Source: Natrinema limicola JCM 13563 (lineage in GTDB: Archaea > Halobacteriota > Halobacteria > Halobacteriales > Natrialbaceae). Taken from it: DNA of 52,701 nucleotides. This document shows, piece after piece, positions 1 through 8,556 of the stretch. The stretch's first letter is position 1. Every line of letters begins with the position of its first letter. The stretch is from positions 155,832 to 208,532 of the forward strand of contig NZ_AOIT01000034.1 of the NCBI RefSeq assembly GCF_000337475.1. Direction: 5' to 3'. The position numbers and the translations under genes are program-made. The notes under the pieces are model-generated. The model was given only the letters and a program-made list of their open reading frames with translations. It made no database searches and was not told the origin of the DNA.

Positions 1-1570
1 GGACGCCGATGCCGACGGCAACGCCCGCGAGGATGGGCATGAGCATCGCCGTCGTCGCCGTATTCGAGGTGATCTCCGTCAGGAAGATCGTCATCACGAC
101 TACAGCGAACAGGATGGCGATCATCGGCACACCCGAGAGTAGCTCGAGTCGCTCGCCGATCCAGGCCGCGAGCCCGGTGTCGCCGAAGCCGCTGGCGATC
201 GCGAGGCCACCGCCGAACAGGAGGATGACACCCCAGGGAATATCGACGGCGTTCGTCCAGTCGAGCAGGAAGGTGCGGTCGCCCTCTGCCGTCGTCGTCG
301 GCAGCGTAAAGAGGACCATCGCACCGCCGATGGCGACGATCGTGTCGGCGTCCGCGGGCGGTGCGACGCCGACCAGCGGCTCGATCAAACTGCTGCCGAT
401 CCAGGCGACGGCCATCCCGGCGAAGACGACGGCGACCCACTTCTCCTGGCTGTCCATCGGCCCGAGCCGCTCGAGTTCGCGATCGATCGTGTCCGCACCG
501 GCCGGCAGTTCGTCGAACTGAGGCGACACGGCGCGCGTGACGTAGCTGTAGACGGCGACGAGGCCGACAATCGAGATGGGAACGCCGTAGAGCATCCACT
601 CGGCGAACGAGACCGACTGCCCGAAGAGCGCGTCGGCCTGCCCTGCAAAGAGGACGTTCGGCGGGGTTCCGATGAGCGTCGCGATGCCGCCGACGGACGC
701 GCCGTAGGCGATACACAGCATCAACGCGATGCCGAACGAAAAGTTCCCCTCGCTCGTGTCAACCTCGAGGCCGGTCTCCTCGACCAGATCCGCGGTCTGG
801 TAGATGACCGCCAGCGCGATGGGGACCATCATCATCACCGTCGCGCTGTTGGAGACCCACATCGAGAGAAACGCCGTCGCGAGCATGAAGCCGAGAATGA
901 GCCGCGAGGGTTCGGTGCCGACGGCCTTGATCGTCCGCAGCGCAATGCGACGGTGCAGTCCCCACCGCTGCATCGCCATCGCGAGGAAGAAGCCGCCCAT
1001 GAAGAGGAAGATCAGCGGGTGGCCGTAGGACGGGGTCGTGTCCGCGACGGGAAGTGCGCCGGTCAGCGGAAATAGCACGATCGGCAGCAGCGACGTCGCG
1101 GGGATCGGGATCGCTTCGGACATCCACCAGACGGCGATCCACGCGGTGGCGGCGGCGACGGCCTTTCCGGCGGCCGACAGGCCGCTCGGCGTCGGCGAGA
1201 GGAAAATCAGTGCGAACAGCAGCGGCCCGAGGACGAACCCGATCTGCTGTCGGCGTCGGTACGTCCCGCCGACGTCGAACGGCGAACCGTCGTCGCCGCG
1301 GCTGCCGCCGCCGGACCCACCGTTTCCGTCGCCGCCGGTGTCGTTTCCGTCTCCAGTTCGATTCGCCCCACTCGTCTCCGCCCCGTGACCGCCATCAGGG
1401 AACAGCCGCCGTGCGAGGCGTCGCTCTTCGGGCTCGAGATCGTCCATGTCCGCCATCATGGCCGGCGCGTCGAGTGTGAGATACGCCTTCGTTCGAGCGT
1501 TGGCGATCCATAGATACCGCCACAGTCGTCCCGTTATCGACCGCGCGGGCCGGTCGCGTTCGGCCACCAT
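1..1570 (-). CDS. DASS/SLC13-family sodium:anion symporter, 3' end cut by window edge
   Basis: About 523 codons are visible from the ATG at 1570 and no stop is reached before base 1. A hydrophilic N-terminus of roughly 100 residues contains a Gly/Asp/Asn-rich linker (about residues 60-100). Many membrane helices follow. Two copies of the family signature are visible: SNSATVMMMVP near residue 237 and TSNTATTAMLMP near residue 498. These Ser-Asn-Thr/Ser motifs bind the carboxylate or anion and Na+ in DASS transporters, which import dicarboxylates, citrate, sulfate or phosphate. Substrate cannot be told from sequence. An AT-rich box at 1596-1603 gives a TATA about 30 bases upstream of this ATG, which supports the start. 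Only the last helix or so should be missing. Confidence 0.88.
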   Translation of the reverse strand, partial: MVAERDRPARSITGRLWRYLWIANARTKAYLTLDAPAMMADMDDLEPEERRLARRLFPDGGHGAETSGANRTGDGNDTGGDGNGGSGGGSRGDDGSPFDVGGTYRRRQQIGFVLGPLLFALIFLSPTPSGLSAAGKAVAAATAWIAVWWMSEAIPIPATSLLPIVLFPLTGALPVADTTPSYGHPLIFLFMGGFFLAMAMQRWGLHRRIALRTIKAVGTEPSRLILGFMLATAFLSMWVSNSATVMMMVPIALAVIYQTADLVEETGLEVDTSEGNFSFGIALMLCIAYGASVGGIATLIGTPPNVLFAGQADALFGQSVSFAEWMLYGVPISIVGLVAVYSYVTRAVSPQFDELPAGADTIDRELERLGPMDSQEKWVAVVFAGMAVAWIGSSLIEPLVGVAPPADADTIVAIGGAMVLFTLPTTTAEGDRTFLLDWTNAVDIPWGVILLFGGGLAIASGFGDTGLAAWIGERLELLSGVPMIAILFAVVVMTIFLTEITSNTATTAMLMPILAGVAVGIGV

Positions 1571-1595
1571 GTTCGTGCCCTCCCACGAGCAGGCG

Positions 1596-1603
1596 TATAA
1601 ATA
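1596..1603 (-). promoter_or_regulatory. TATA box of the DASS transporter gene
   Basis: Read on the minus strand this is TATTTATA, 26-33 bases upstream of the ATG at 1570. That is the usual spacing for a leaderless haloarchaeal transcript. Confidence 0.55.
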
Positions 1604-1673
1604 GTGGTCGCGTACACTGGTCAGGCGTGCCGGTTTGCACAATGCACAAACGGGTACCTGACCAACTCGTGGT

Positions 1674-2060
1674 ATGCCGCTCTTACAGTTCGAGACGACG
1701 CTGTCGCTGTCGGACGCGGAGAAGACCGCGCTCGCCGATCGCATAACGGACCTATACACGACCGAGATGGCGACGACGGCAGGCCACGTCGCCGTGGTAA
1801 TCCGCAAACGCGAGACAGCGGACCTCCACCTCGGACGCGCCGTCGACGGACCGCTGCTCTTTCTCGATGCCGAGATCCGACGCGGCCGCTCGTTCGAGCG
1901 AAAACGGGCCTTCGCCCTCGAGACCATGGACTACGTCGGAGAGACGTTCGACGTCCCCGACGAGAACATGAAGATCGTCTTCACCGAACACCCCGGCGAG
2001 GCGATGATGGGCGTCGACCGCGTCGGTGGCGAGTGGGGCGAGAACGGCGACAAAGAATAG
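1674..2060 (+). CDS. tautomerase-superfamily (4-OT/MIF-like) protein
   Basis: 128 residues. The mature protein would start with Pro after Met removal (MPLLQFETTL), and this Pro is the catalytic base of the tautomerase superfamily. The length fits the single-chain MIF/5-carboxymethyl-2-hydroxymuconate isomerase type, about twice a 4-oxalocrotonate tautomerase monomer. The Pro-2 supports the chosen ATG. Substrate is unknown. The gene stands alone, divergent from the anion transporter with 103 bases between starts. Confidence 0.72.
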   Translation: MPLLQFETTLSLSDAEKTALADRITDLYTTEMATTAGHVAVVIRKRETADLHLGRAVDGPLLFLDAEIRRGRSFERKRAFALETMDYVGETFDVPDENMKIVFTEHPGEAMMGVDRVGGEWGENGDKE

Positions 2061-2146
2061 ACTGATCGAGTGTGCCGCCGACACCTCGCTCGAGCCGCCC
2101 TGTGTCGCTGTAACCACTATCTGTGACGGGCTCGTAGAAACCTCGT

Positions 2147-2611
2147 ATGTACCGCGTGTTGCTGCCCGTCGACGAGAACGAATCGCAAGCACGGGCGCAG
2201 GCGACTGCCGTCCGCGACCTCCCGAACGCGGAAACGGACGTCTCGGTCGACGTCCTTCACGTCAGCCAGGAGTCGACTGGCCCGGCCGCCGAGTGGGCGG
2301 CTGGCGGGTTTGCCGAGGAGTACGCCAACGAGATGGCACGCGTAGCCGACGACAAGGCACTCCCCGCGTCGGTCGAGGCGGCGGTCGGCGTCCTCGAGTC
2401 GGCCGGTATCGCGTGGACGGTTCGTGCGGCGACGGGCGATCCCGCGGAGACGATCCGCGCTGCGGCCGACGAATATGACAGCGACGCCATCGTCATCGGC
2501 GTTCGCGACCGGTCGCCAGTCGGCAAGGCGCTGTTCGGAAGCGTCACCCAGTCGGTGATCCTCGAGAGCGACCGGCCGGTGACCGTCGTATCAGCAGCTG
2601 ACGAATCGTAG
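2147..2611 (+). CDS. universal stress protein, single UspA domain
   Basis: 154 residues, one Usp fold. The N-terminus MYRVLLPVDENESQ is the first beta strand plus Asp loop. The C-terminal part has DAIVIGVRDRSPVGKALFGS followed by TQSVILESDRPVTVV, the Gly-x2-Gly-x9-Gly-Ser/Thr-type ATP-binding segment in relaxed form. Cytosolic; haloarchaea carry many Usp paralogues whose individual roles are mostly unknown. It runs towards the minus-strand ATPase gene and ends 29 bases from it. Confidence 0.9.
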   Translation: MYRVLLPVDENESQARAQATAVRDLPNAETDVSVDVLHVSQESTGPAAEWAAGGFAEEYANEMARVADDKALPASVEAAVGVLESAGIAWTVRAATGDPAETIRAAADEYDSDAIVIGVRDRSPVGKALFGSVTQSVILESDRPVTVVSAADES

Positions 2612-2640
2612 GGCCGTTCGGAAAGCGGTGGCGACGACGA

Positions 2641-3867
2641 TCAGCGGAGGCAGGCGGCGACGACCGCGAGCATGTCCTCGCCCCGGACTTCGTCTGCGAA
2701 CAGCGGCACACGACGGACGTCGGTCCCGCGGAAGAGATCTTGTGCCTCGGCGAGTGCGGATTGCTGGACGTCCCAGCGTCGCTGACAGAACTCGCAGTCA
2801 TCGAGGTTCGGCTGGAGGAACTCGCCCTCGACGTCGTCGGTGACGTTCGACAGCGGCTCCATCACGCGATTGACGACGACGGTGCCGACGGGGATCTCGA
2901 ACTCCTGAAGCTGCTTGCGCAGTCGCTTCGATTCGAAGACGCTCATCTCCTCGGGAATCATGACGATCCGGAAGTCCGTCCGTGCGGGGTCTTGCAGCGC
3001 GGCCCGCAGCCGTTCGATGCGTTCGCGCAGCACTTCCAGATCCTCGAGTTCGTTTTCGGCTTCCGGCTGCTGTTGCCCGCCGAACATCCCTTTGACGCCC
3101 TCTAACATACCGCCGATGCGCTGGCGGAACTTCATGAGTCGGCCCATCATCGTGTCCATGATCTCGGGCAACTGCAGCAGGCGGAGGGTGTGGCCAGTCG
3201 GGGCCGTGTCGACGACGACGCGCTCGAAGCGCTCGTCGTCCATGTACTCGAGTAAGAGTTGCATCGCCGCGGCCTCGTCGGCACCGGGCATCGCGCCGCC
3301 GAAGAGGGCATCCATCGGCGACTCGCCGCCGAGCATGTCGCCGAGCCCGCCCAGCGGGCCGCCATCGGCTCCCTCGCCACCGGGGAACGGCGAGGCTCCG
3401 CCTGCGCTCTCGTCGCCGGGGAACGGTGATTCCTCGTCCGCTCCTGTGCCCGCACCGCCGAAGGGAGTCTCGCCACGTTCCATTGCAGCCTCGGGATCGA
3501 TCTCGGCCGCATAGAGTGGGATGTCGTCCCGAATGCGGCCAGGTTCGGCTGGAATGTCGGTATCGAACGTGTCAGAAAGCGAGTGTGCGGGGTCGGTCGA
3601 AACCACAAGCGTCGGCGTCCCGGCGCGGGCGCTGTCGAGAGCGGTCGCGGCTGCCATCGTCGTCTTCCCGACGCCGCCTTTCCCGCCGTAGAGGACGTAG
3701 TCGGGGCCGTCGATCGGCTCGTCGGACGGCTCGACGTCGATGGTGTCGCGCTCCTCGTCGGCGTCGACGGAGTCCGTCGGCGTGACCTCGATGGTGTTTC
3801 CGCCATCGTCACTGTCCATCGTCGTTTCCTCGTCTTCCTCGACCGGTTCGACGTCGATGCCGCTCAT
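2641..3867 (-). CDS. Get3/ArsA-like anion-transporting ATPase
   Basis: 408 residues. A deviant Walker A motif GGKGGVGKTT lies at residues 61-70, switch I is STDPAHSLSDTF, switch II is DTAPTGHTLRLLQLPE, and a CxxC pair near the C-terminus (CEFCQRRW) matches the zinc site at the Get3 dimer interface. The single ATPase domain plus CxxC favours a TRC40/Get3 role in tail-anchored protein targeting over arsenite extrusion; there is no arsB/acr3 or arsR nearby. The first 55 residues form an acidic extension. A Gly/Pro/Ala/Asp-rich, low-complexity insert of about 55 residues follows switch I. It sits 63 bases downstream of the aminotransferase on the same strand. Confidence 0.9.
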   Translation of the reverse strand: MSGIDVEPVEEDEETTMDSDDGGNTIEVTPTDSVDADEERDTIDVEPSDEPIDGPDYVLYGGKGGVGKTTMAAATALDSARAGTPTLVVSTDPAHSLSDTFDTDIPAEPGRIRDDIPLYAAEIDPEAAMERGETPFGGAGTGADEESPFPGDESAGGASPFPGGEGADGGPLGGLGDMLGGESPMDALFGGAMPGADEAAAMQLLLEYMDDERFERVVVDTAPTGHTLRLLQLPEIMDTMMGRLMKFRQRIGGMLEGVKGMFGGQQQPEAENELEDLEVLRERIERLRAALQDPARTDFRIVMIPEEMSVFESKRLRKQLQEFEIPVGTVVVNRVMEPLSNVTDDVEGEFLQPNLDDCEFCQRRWDVQQSALAEAQDLFRGTDVRRVPLFADEVRGEDMLAVVAACLR

Positions 3868-3930
3868 ACCCTGTCTTTCCCAGTCCCGACACGAGTATTC
3901 GTCGGTCCCGAGCGTCCTGCCGCGTCGTTC

Positions 3931-5031
3931 TCAGTCGAAATACGCCGCCAGCCGCTCGGCTGCTTCCTCGACGCGCGGCGTGACGAGCGCGAATCGAAGC
4001 CACTCGCGTCGCGAATCGCCGAATGCCTCGCCGGGCATTCCGGCGACGCCGGCCTCGTCGATCAGCCGCTCGACGTTTGCGAGCGTGCCCGGATAGCCCT
4101 CGAAGCGCGCCATCACGTAGAACGACCCGCTCGGTGTGGTATATTCTGCGCCGGCTGCCTCGAGCGCGTCGGTAAACGTTTCAACCCGCTTGCGGAGACG
4201 CTTCCGGTTGCGCTCGTAGTAGTCGGGGCCGGTCTCGCGAAGCGCCTGCAAGACGGCGTACTGGCCCGGTCGGGTGGTCGCGACGTTGACCAGCATGTGG
4301 CGGCTCCTGGCGTCCGAAACGAGTTCCGGCGGGAAGATCGCATAGCCGACCCGGAACCCGGTGATCGCCATCGACTTCGAGAACGCGTTAGTGACGATCC
4401 GGTGAGCCGAGTCGGTCTCGAGTGCGCTCGCGAACTCCCCGGAGAGGTCGTAGTGGTCGTACACCTCGTCGCTGATCAGGATCGCGTCGTGCTCTTCGGC
4501 GATGGCGACGAGTTCGCGCATCGTTTCGGCGGGATAGACAGCGCCCGTCGGGTTGTTCGGCGTGTTCACGACGATCGCAGCCGTCTCGTCGCTCGCGGCA
4601 GCGCGGACGGCTGTGGGATCCAGTTGTCCCTCATCGTCAGTCGCGACGAATCGCTGGGCCCCGCCGAGCATCGTCGTCTTCCCCGGATAGTACGGATAGA
4701 CGGGATCGGTCAGCAGGATCTCGTTTCCACGATTGCGCTCGAGCGCTCGCGCCATCGAGAGATAGTTCGCCTCGCCCGCGCCGTTGGTGACGACGACCTG
4801 TTCGGCGTCGACGCCACGGCGCGCGGCGATCTCTGCGCGCAACTCGCGCAGTCCCGCGCTGGGTGCGTACTGGAACCGGTCTGGCTCGAGGTCGGCATAC
4901 TCTCGCAGTCCCTCCCGAAGGGCTTCGGGCGGCTCCCAGTCGGGGTTCCCGCTGACCATGTCGATGACGTCGCGGTCCGCCGCGTCCGCATACTCCATCA
5001 CGTGGAAGAAAAGCGGCGTCTCGTAGTCCAT
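3931..5031 (-). CDS. PLP-dependent class I/II aminotransferase
   Basis: 366 residues. Fold type I motifs are visible: TPNNPTG at 157-163, SDEVYDHY at 187-194, and SKSMAITGFRVGY with the PLP Schiff-base Lys at residue 219. The N-terminal SGNPDWEPPEALREG and YAPSAGLRELR segments are typical of aspartate/aromatic aminotransferase-like enzymes. Substrate is not certain. Cytosolic amino-acid metabolism is the likely setting. It may be cotranscribed with the downstream Get3-like gene. Confidence 0.88.
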   Translation of the reverse strand: MDYETPLFFHVMEYADAADRDVIDMVSGNPDWEPPEALREGLREYADLEPDRFQYAPSAGLRELRAEIAARRGVDAEQVVVTNGAGEANYLSMARALERNRGNEILLTDPVYPYYPGKTTMLGGAQRFVATDDEGQLDPTAVRAAASDETAAIVVNTPNNPTGAVYPAETMRELVAIAEEHDAILISDEVYDHYDLSGEFASALETDSAHRIVTNAFSKSMAITGFRVGYAIFPPELVSDARSRHMLVNVATTRPGQYAVLQALRETGPDYYERNRKRLRKRVETFTDALEAAGAEYTTPSGSFYVMARFEGYPGTLANVERLIDEAGVAGMPGEAFGDSRREWLRFALVTPRVEEAAERLAAYFD

Positions 5032-5162
5032 ATCGGATACTCGGAAGCCACGCCCCGTGTTCTTTCCGTTTCGGGGTCGGACGGTGTGTCGTCAGTATCA
5101 CGAGCGAGGCGGCCACGGTCGCGACCCGCGCTTTCACAACGCTGTCGCCCGTCGACTCGAGC

Positions 5163-5675
5163 ATGACCGACGATATCGACCGCGAACTCCCGAGACAAGT
5201 CGGCGACGCGCTTCGCGACCGCGAGGAGACGCTGGCCGTCGCCGAGTCCTGTACCGGCGGGTTGATCGGTGCTGCAATCACTGCCGTCCCGGGTGCCAGC
5301 GACTACTTCGATGCCGGGCTGACGACCTACGCCTACGACGCCAAGCGCCGCCATCTCGGCGTGAGCCGCGAAGCACTGGACGAACACGGTGCCGTCTCCG
5401 AGCCGGTCGCCCGTGAGATGGCACAGGGAGTCCGCGACGTCACGGACGTCACGTGGGGAATCGCAACGACCGGCATCGCCGGCCCGACCGGTGGAACCGA
5501 CGACAACCCGGTCGGCACCGTCTACATCGGAATCTCCTATGCAGCCCCGTGGGGCAGCGAAGCGTCGTATACGAGCGTCTCCCGGTACGTCTTCGACGGC
5601 GACCGCGCTGCCGTCCGCGCACAGACCGTCGATCAGGCACTCGTGGATCTGCTTGCCGAACTCGAGGCACAGTAA
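5163..5675 (+). CDS. pncC: nicotinamide-nucleotide amidohydrolase (CinA C-terminal domain)
   Basis: 170 residues, which is the size of a stand-alone CinA C-terminal domain (PncC/YgaD). The signature AESCTGGLIGAAIT lies at residues 27-40, and TTGIAGPTGGTDDNPVGTVYIG near 102-123 is the second conserved block. Family members deamidate NMN to NaMN in pyridine nucleotide recycling. There is no N-terminal competence/MoaB-like domain. The gene is divergent from the aminotransferase, 131 bases away. Confidence 0.87.
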   Translation: MTDDIDRELPRQVGDALRDREETLAVAESCTGGLIGAAITAVPGASDYFDAGLTTYAYDAKRRHLGVSREALDEHGAVSEPVAREMAQGVRDVTDVTWGIATTGIAGPTGGTDDNPVGTVYIGISYAAPWGSEASYTSVSRYVFDGDRAAVRAQTVDQALVDLLAELEAQ

Positions 5676-5742
5676 TCGGTCCGCGTCGGCGACTCTCTCG
5701 AGAGAAAAACTATTCCCCACGTGACTCCCCAGATAGCGGTAG

Positions 5743-6228
5743 ATGAACAAGAAGGGTCACGTGCTAAACGCCGTGCTGTTGAGCATCGGGCTGGGGTATC
5801 TGTTCGTGCCGGTGGGGGACGTAGAGACGTTCAAGACGATCATAATGATCGGCGTCCCGATTACGCTGGGAGCACTCTTTCCGGACGTCGACACCGCATT
5901 TGGTAAACACCGAAAAACGCTGCACAATCTGCCGGTCTTGCTCGGATTCGTCGCCTTTCCGTACGTCTTCGGTAACCTCGAGTACGTCTGGATCGGCGTG
6001 TTGACTCACTACGTGCTCGACGTGGCGGGGAGCAAGCGCGGGATCGCGCTGTTTTATCCGCTCTCGACCCAAGAGTATGGGCTCCCGACTGGTGTCACAG
6101 TCAGCAGCAAACGCGCGGACTTCGTGACCGCGGTCGTCACCGTCGGCGAACTGGCGCTGGCCACCATGGTCGTGTTCGAACTCCCACAGTTGGTATTCGA
6201 ACTTGGACGACAGCTCGTCGGGCTGTAA
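5743..6228 (+). CDS. membrane-bound metal-dependent hydrolase, YdjM/DUF457 family
   Basis: 161 residues with four or five predicted helices. The conserved polar residues lie at membrane edges: LFPDVDTAFGKHRKTLHN supplies Asp-x-Asp and His, and THYVLDVAGSKRG supplies a second His/Asp pair. This pattern is characteristic of the DUF457 family, related to phospholipase-C-like zinc phosphohydrolases. Substrate is unknown; a membrane lipid or lipid-linked phosphate is plausible. An AT-rich stretch at 5704-5713 may be its TATA. Three other DUF457-type genes occur in this window (25313, 40394, 40951). Confidence 0.8.
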   Translation: MNKKGHVLNAVLLSIGLGYLFVPVGDVETFKTIIMIGVPITLGALFPDVDTAFGKHRKTLHNLPVLLGFVAFPYVFGNLEYVWIGVLTHYVLDVAGSKRGIALFYPLSTQEYGLPTGVTVSSKRADFVTAVVTVGELALATMVVFELPQLVFELGRQLVGL

Positions 6229-6354
6229 CTCGCTTGTGAATTCGATTTCGTCTCTCTCAGTTTTCGTGACTCGAAAGCGGGCCGTCGATCGGACGGTCAA
6301 CTCGAGTGAGACACCTGCGACGACCTTCGGTTAGAAAACGCGTCCAGTAGTTGA

Positions 6355-7323
6355 TTACTGCCGGTTCGGCGTCCATTCCTCGCAGGCGTCCATGTCGTCC
6401 ATGGCCGTCTCGTGGCGGGCACAGTAGGGAACCATCCCCTCGGAGGACCGGACGTATTCGAAGTCCGCACAGTTCCCACAGTAGCGGTCCGTGGGTTCGG
6501 CCGGTTGGTCGGGTGTCGATTCGACGATTTCGGCGTCACGGCCGTCGCCGGCATCCATTGGCGACGAAATATCGGAGACAGCGGAGCCACCGTCGCTGGT
6601 GGCTGTGCCGACGCTGGGGCGGCGTTGAGATTCGGGATCGGTAGCCGACTGCTGTGACGTCGTCGCACTCGAGCGCTCGTCGTACGACAGCGTCGCGGAC
6701 GTATCGTCTGCGTTGGTCTGTGTCTCGACGTCTCCGTCGGGCGTGCCGCCGAGGAATCCGATCCCACCGAGGCTGCCCGAGGCGTCCTCGTCGTCGTCGG
6801 CCTCGATGACCGTCTTGTTGTGGCGGGTAACGTTCATCTGGAGGGTGCCGCCAGGATCGTTGCGTCGCTTGAACGTCGCGACGGCGCTGAACAGACTCCA
6901 CACGGACGTCAGGAGGCCGAGCAAGTAGACGACCGACACCTCGAGCGTGAGTTGCTGATTGTGGCCGCGCCAGTGTGTAGGATACGCATACCAGAAGAGT
7001 GCAACGCCGAGCAGACAGAGGCTCACACTGATCGCGGCGGCGGCCTGGACGCGACGGTTGGCCGGCAGGACGACGAAGACGCCGACGAGCGCGATCGGGA
7101 TACTCAGTCCGGCGAGCGCGCCACCGACACGGACGGTCGCGAACTGGGCAGCGATATCGCCAGAGAGTTCGACCGCATACCCGCTGAAGAGGTCGGTCGT
7201 CGCCACGAGCACAGCTACGACAGCCAGGATCGCACCGAGTATCACGAGCGCCGTGCCAGCGTACAGCCGGCGGCTCGTCACCCCCGGTGCGGTCCCGTCG
7301 TAGACCTCCGTCAGGCTTGTCAT
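6355..7323 (-). CDS. haloarchaeal membrane protein with C-terminal zinc-binding tail
   Basis: 322 residues from the ATG at 7323; an in-frame ATG nine codons upstream (7350) is less likely because MTSLTEVYDG looks like the family N-terminus. Four or so helices occupy residues 20-150. A long Ser/Thr/Asp-rich linker with a GGIGFLGG patch follows. The last 45 residues hold Cys-x2-Cys, then Cys-x2-His and Cys (CGNCADF, YCARHE, DACEEW), which resembles a small zinc knuckle. It matches a conserved haloarchaeal uncharacterised family. Function unknown; a membrane-tethered zinc domain suggests protein or nucleic-acid contact in the cytosol. Confidence 0.72.
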   Translation of the reverse strand: MTSLTEVYDGTAPGVTSRRLYAGTALVILGAILAVVAVLVATTDLFSGYAVELSGDIAAQFATVRVGGALAGLSIPIALVGVFVVLPANRRVQAAAAISVSLCLLGVALFWYAYPTHWRGHNQQLTLEVSVVYLLGLLTSVWSLFSAVATFKRRNDPGGTLQMNVTRHNKTVIEADDDEDASGSLGGIGFLGGTPDGDVETQTNADDTSATLSYDERSSATTSQQSATDPESQRRPSVGTATSDGGSAVSDISSPMDAGDGRDAEIVESTPDQPAEPTDRYCGNCADFEYVRSSEGMVPYCARHETAMDDMDACEEWTPNRQ

Positions 7324-7461
7324 ACGGGGCCGTTCGGTGCCCCGCCACAAAACGATACGTCAGACACACCTCGGTTGCCGGAGAGGTTCCGACGGTTCTG
7401 GACCGCTGGCACGACTCATGGAAGCGAAAGTTTGAATCACCGCGCTCGCAAACCGACGCCC

Positions 7462-7749
7462 ATGAGTGACGATGACGAGGACGCGGAGCCGGCTGTCTCA
7501 CTCGGGACGCACACGCCCGTCGAGGGTGCGCCGCTCGCCCGCGTGAGTTCGCGACTGACCTGGCCCAAAGAGAAAAGCGAAGTCGACCGACTCGAGGGCG
7601 AGACCGTGATCCGGACCCCTGACGGCCCCCGTGAACTGTCCGACGTGCTTGCAGACATCGACGAGACGTACTTCCAGCGCCATCAGGAGTTCGAGGTTCA
7701 TGTCCGGGACGTGATCGGGACTGGCCCGATTCCGACTGCTGACGAGTAA
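7462..7749 (+). CDS. small acidic haloarchaeal protein (DUF5789-like)
   Basis: 95 residues from the ATG at 7462. The upstream open frame extends further but is only a shadow; an AT-rich box at 7428-7438 lies about 27-34 bases before this ATG. The core reads RLTWPKEKSEVDRLEGETVIRTP followed by a Leu-rich helical end, as in the DUF5789 family. No catalytic motif is visible. The next gene starts at a GTG three bases after this stop, so the two form an operon. Confidence 0.72.
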   Translation: MSDDDEDAEPAVSLGTHTPVEGAPLARVSSRLTWPKEKSEVDRLEGETVIRTPDGPRELSDVLADIDETYFQRHQEFEVHVRDVIGTGPIPTADE

Positions 7750-7752
7750 CCT

Positions 7753-8448
7753 GTGTCGTCCGAGCCGGATCGACGCGGCGTCCGCTGGTTCCGGGACCGG
7801 CTCCGACTGTCCTGGGTCCAGAAGACACTCGTCGTCGGTGCCGTGCTCTCGCTGCTGTGGATGTCCCTGGTCCCCAGCGAGTTGAATCGCCGGCTCGTCG
7901 TCGACAGCGTACTCCTGATCGGCGGGCCACTCGCGCTCGGCTTGGCACACGGGAACCGAATCGGCTGGCACGTCGACCGCATCGCGGTGCGAAACACCGT
8001 CCTGCTCGCGCTGTTCGTCCTCCCGTTTTATGTCGTCGGCTCGACGCTACCGACGATCCGCGCGTACTATCCGATCTGGACGACGTCGACTGCGCCCGCA
8101 GCGTTCGGCCTCCACGCGATAAAGCTGCTGCTGCTCGCGCTTGCTGCCGAAACCTATTATCGCGGGCTCCTCTGTGTCGGCGTCAAGAAGATCGGCATCG
8201 CCGCAGTGTTCATCAGCCCCGTGGTCTACATGCTTCACCATACGTCGAAGCCACCGATCGAGTTCCTGCTGTCGGGCCCGACCGACATCCTGTTCGGTGC
8301 CGTCGACTACGCGTCCGACTCCATTCTCCCGTCGGTCGTCGCCCACGGCGGCGGCCTCGTCTTGCTCGACTGGCTCGTTCTCCACGACCCAATGTTCGAT
8401 CCGCTGCTCGTGATGCAATTGCTCGAGTGGCTGCCGGTCCCGCTGTAG
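7753..8448 (+). CDS. CPBP-family intramembrane metalloprotease, variant active site
   Basis: 231 residues from a GTG start three bases after the preceding stop. Seven or so helices. The CPBP (Abi, CAAX protease/bacteriocin-processing) motifs are recognisable: ETYYRG with Glu133 and Arg137, a His pair at 162-163 (YMLHH), and HGGGLVLLD with His198 and Asp206. The first Glu of the usual EExxxR motif is Ala132, so one canonical acidic residue is missing. Members cleave prenylated or membrane peptides, or act as immunity or scaffold proteins. Activity is therefore uncertain. Confidence 0.75.
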   Translation: MSSEPDRRGVRWFRDRLRLSWVQKTLVVGAVLSLLWMSLVPSELNRRLVVDSVLLIGGPLALGLAHGNRIGWHVDRIAVRNTVLLALFVLPFYVVGSTLPTIRAYYPIWTTSTAPAAFGLHAIKLLLLALAAETYYRGLLCVGVKKIGIAAVFISPVVYMLHHTSKPPIEFLLSGPTDILFGAVDYASDSILPSVVAHGGGLVLLDWLVLHDPMFDPLLVMQLLEWLPVPL

Positions 8449-8556
8449 CCGTTCTGTGTCCGCGTTTGCCCTCCCGCTGGCTGTCGCCCCGTCTTATCGA
8501 TTACAGAGAGTGTATTTATAGTCAACACTTATGGCGCTCTCGAGAGAGGCAGGCGT

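Noticed and set aside
2641-3867. Arsenic-resistance ATPase role
   Set aside because: No arsenite pump, arsenate reductase or ArsR is adjacent, and the CxxC plus single domain favours Get3.
3583-5166. 527-codon plus-strand open frame
   Set aside because: Lies antisense to the Get3-like and aminotransferase genes, both with clear motifs; its residue pattern is that of a GC-rich shadow.
6536-7948. 470-codon minus-strand open frame
   Set aside because: Arg-rich shadow of the zinc-tailed membrane protein and the genes around 7462-7948; no motif and wrong charge for a haloarchaeon.
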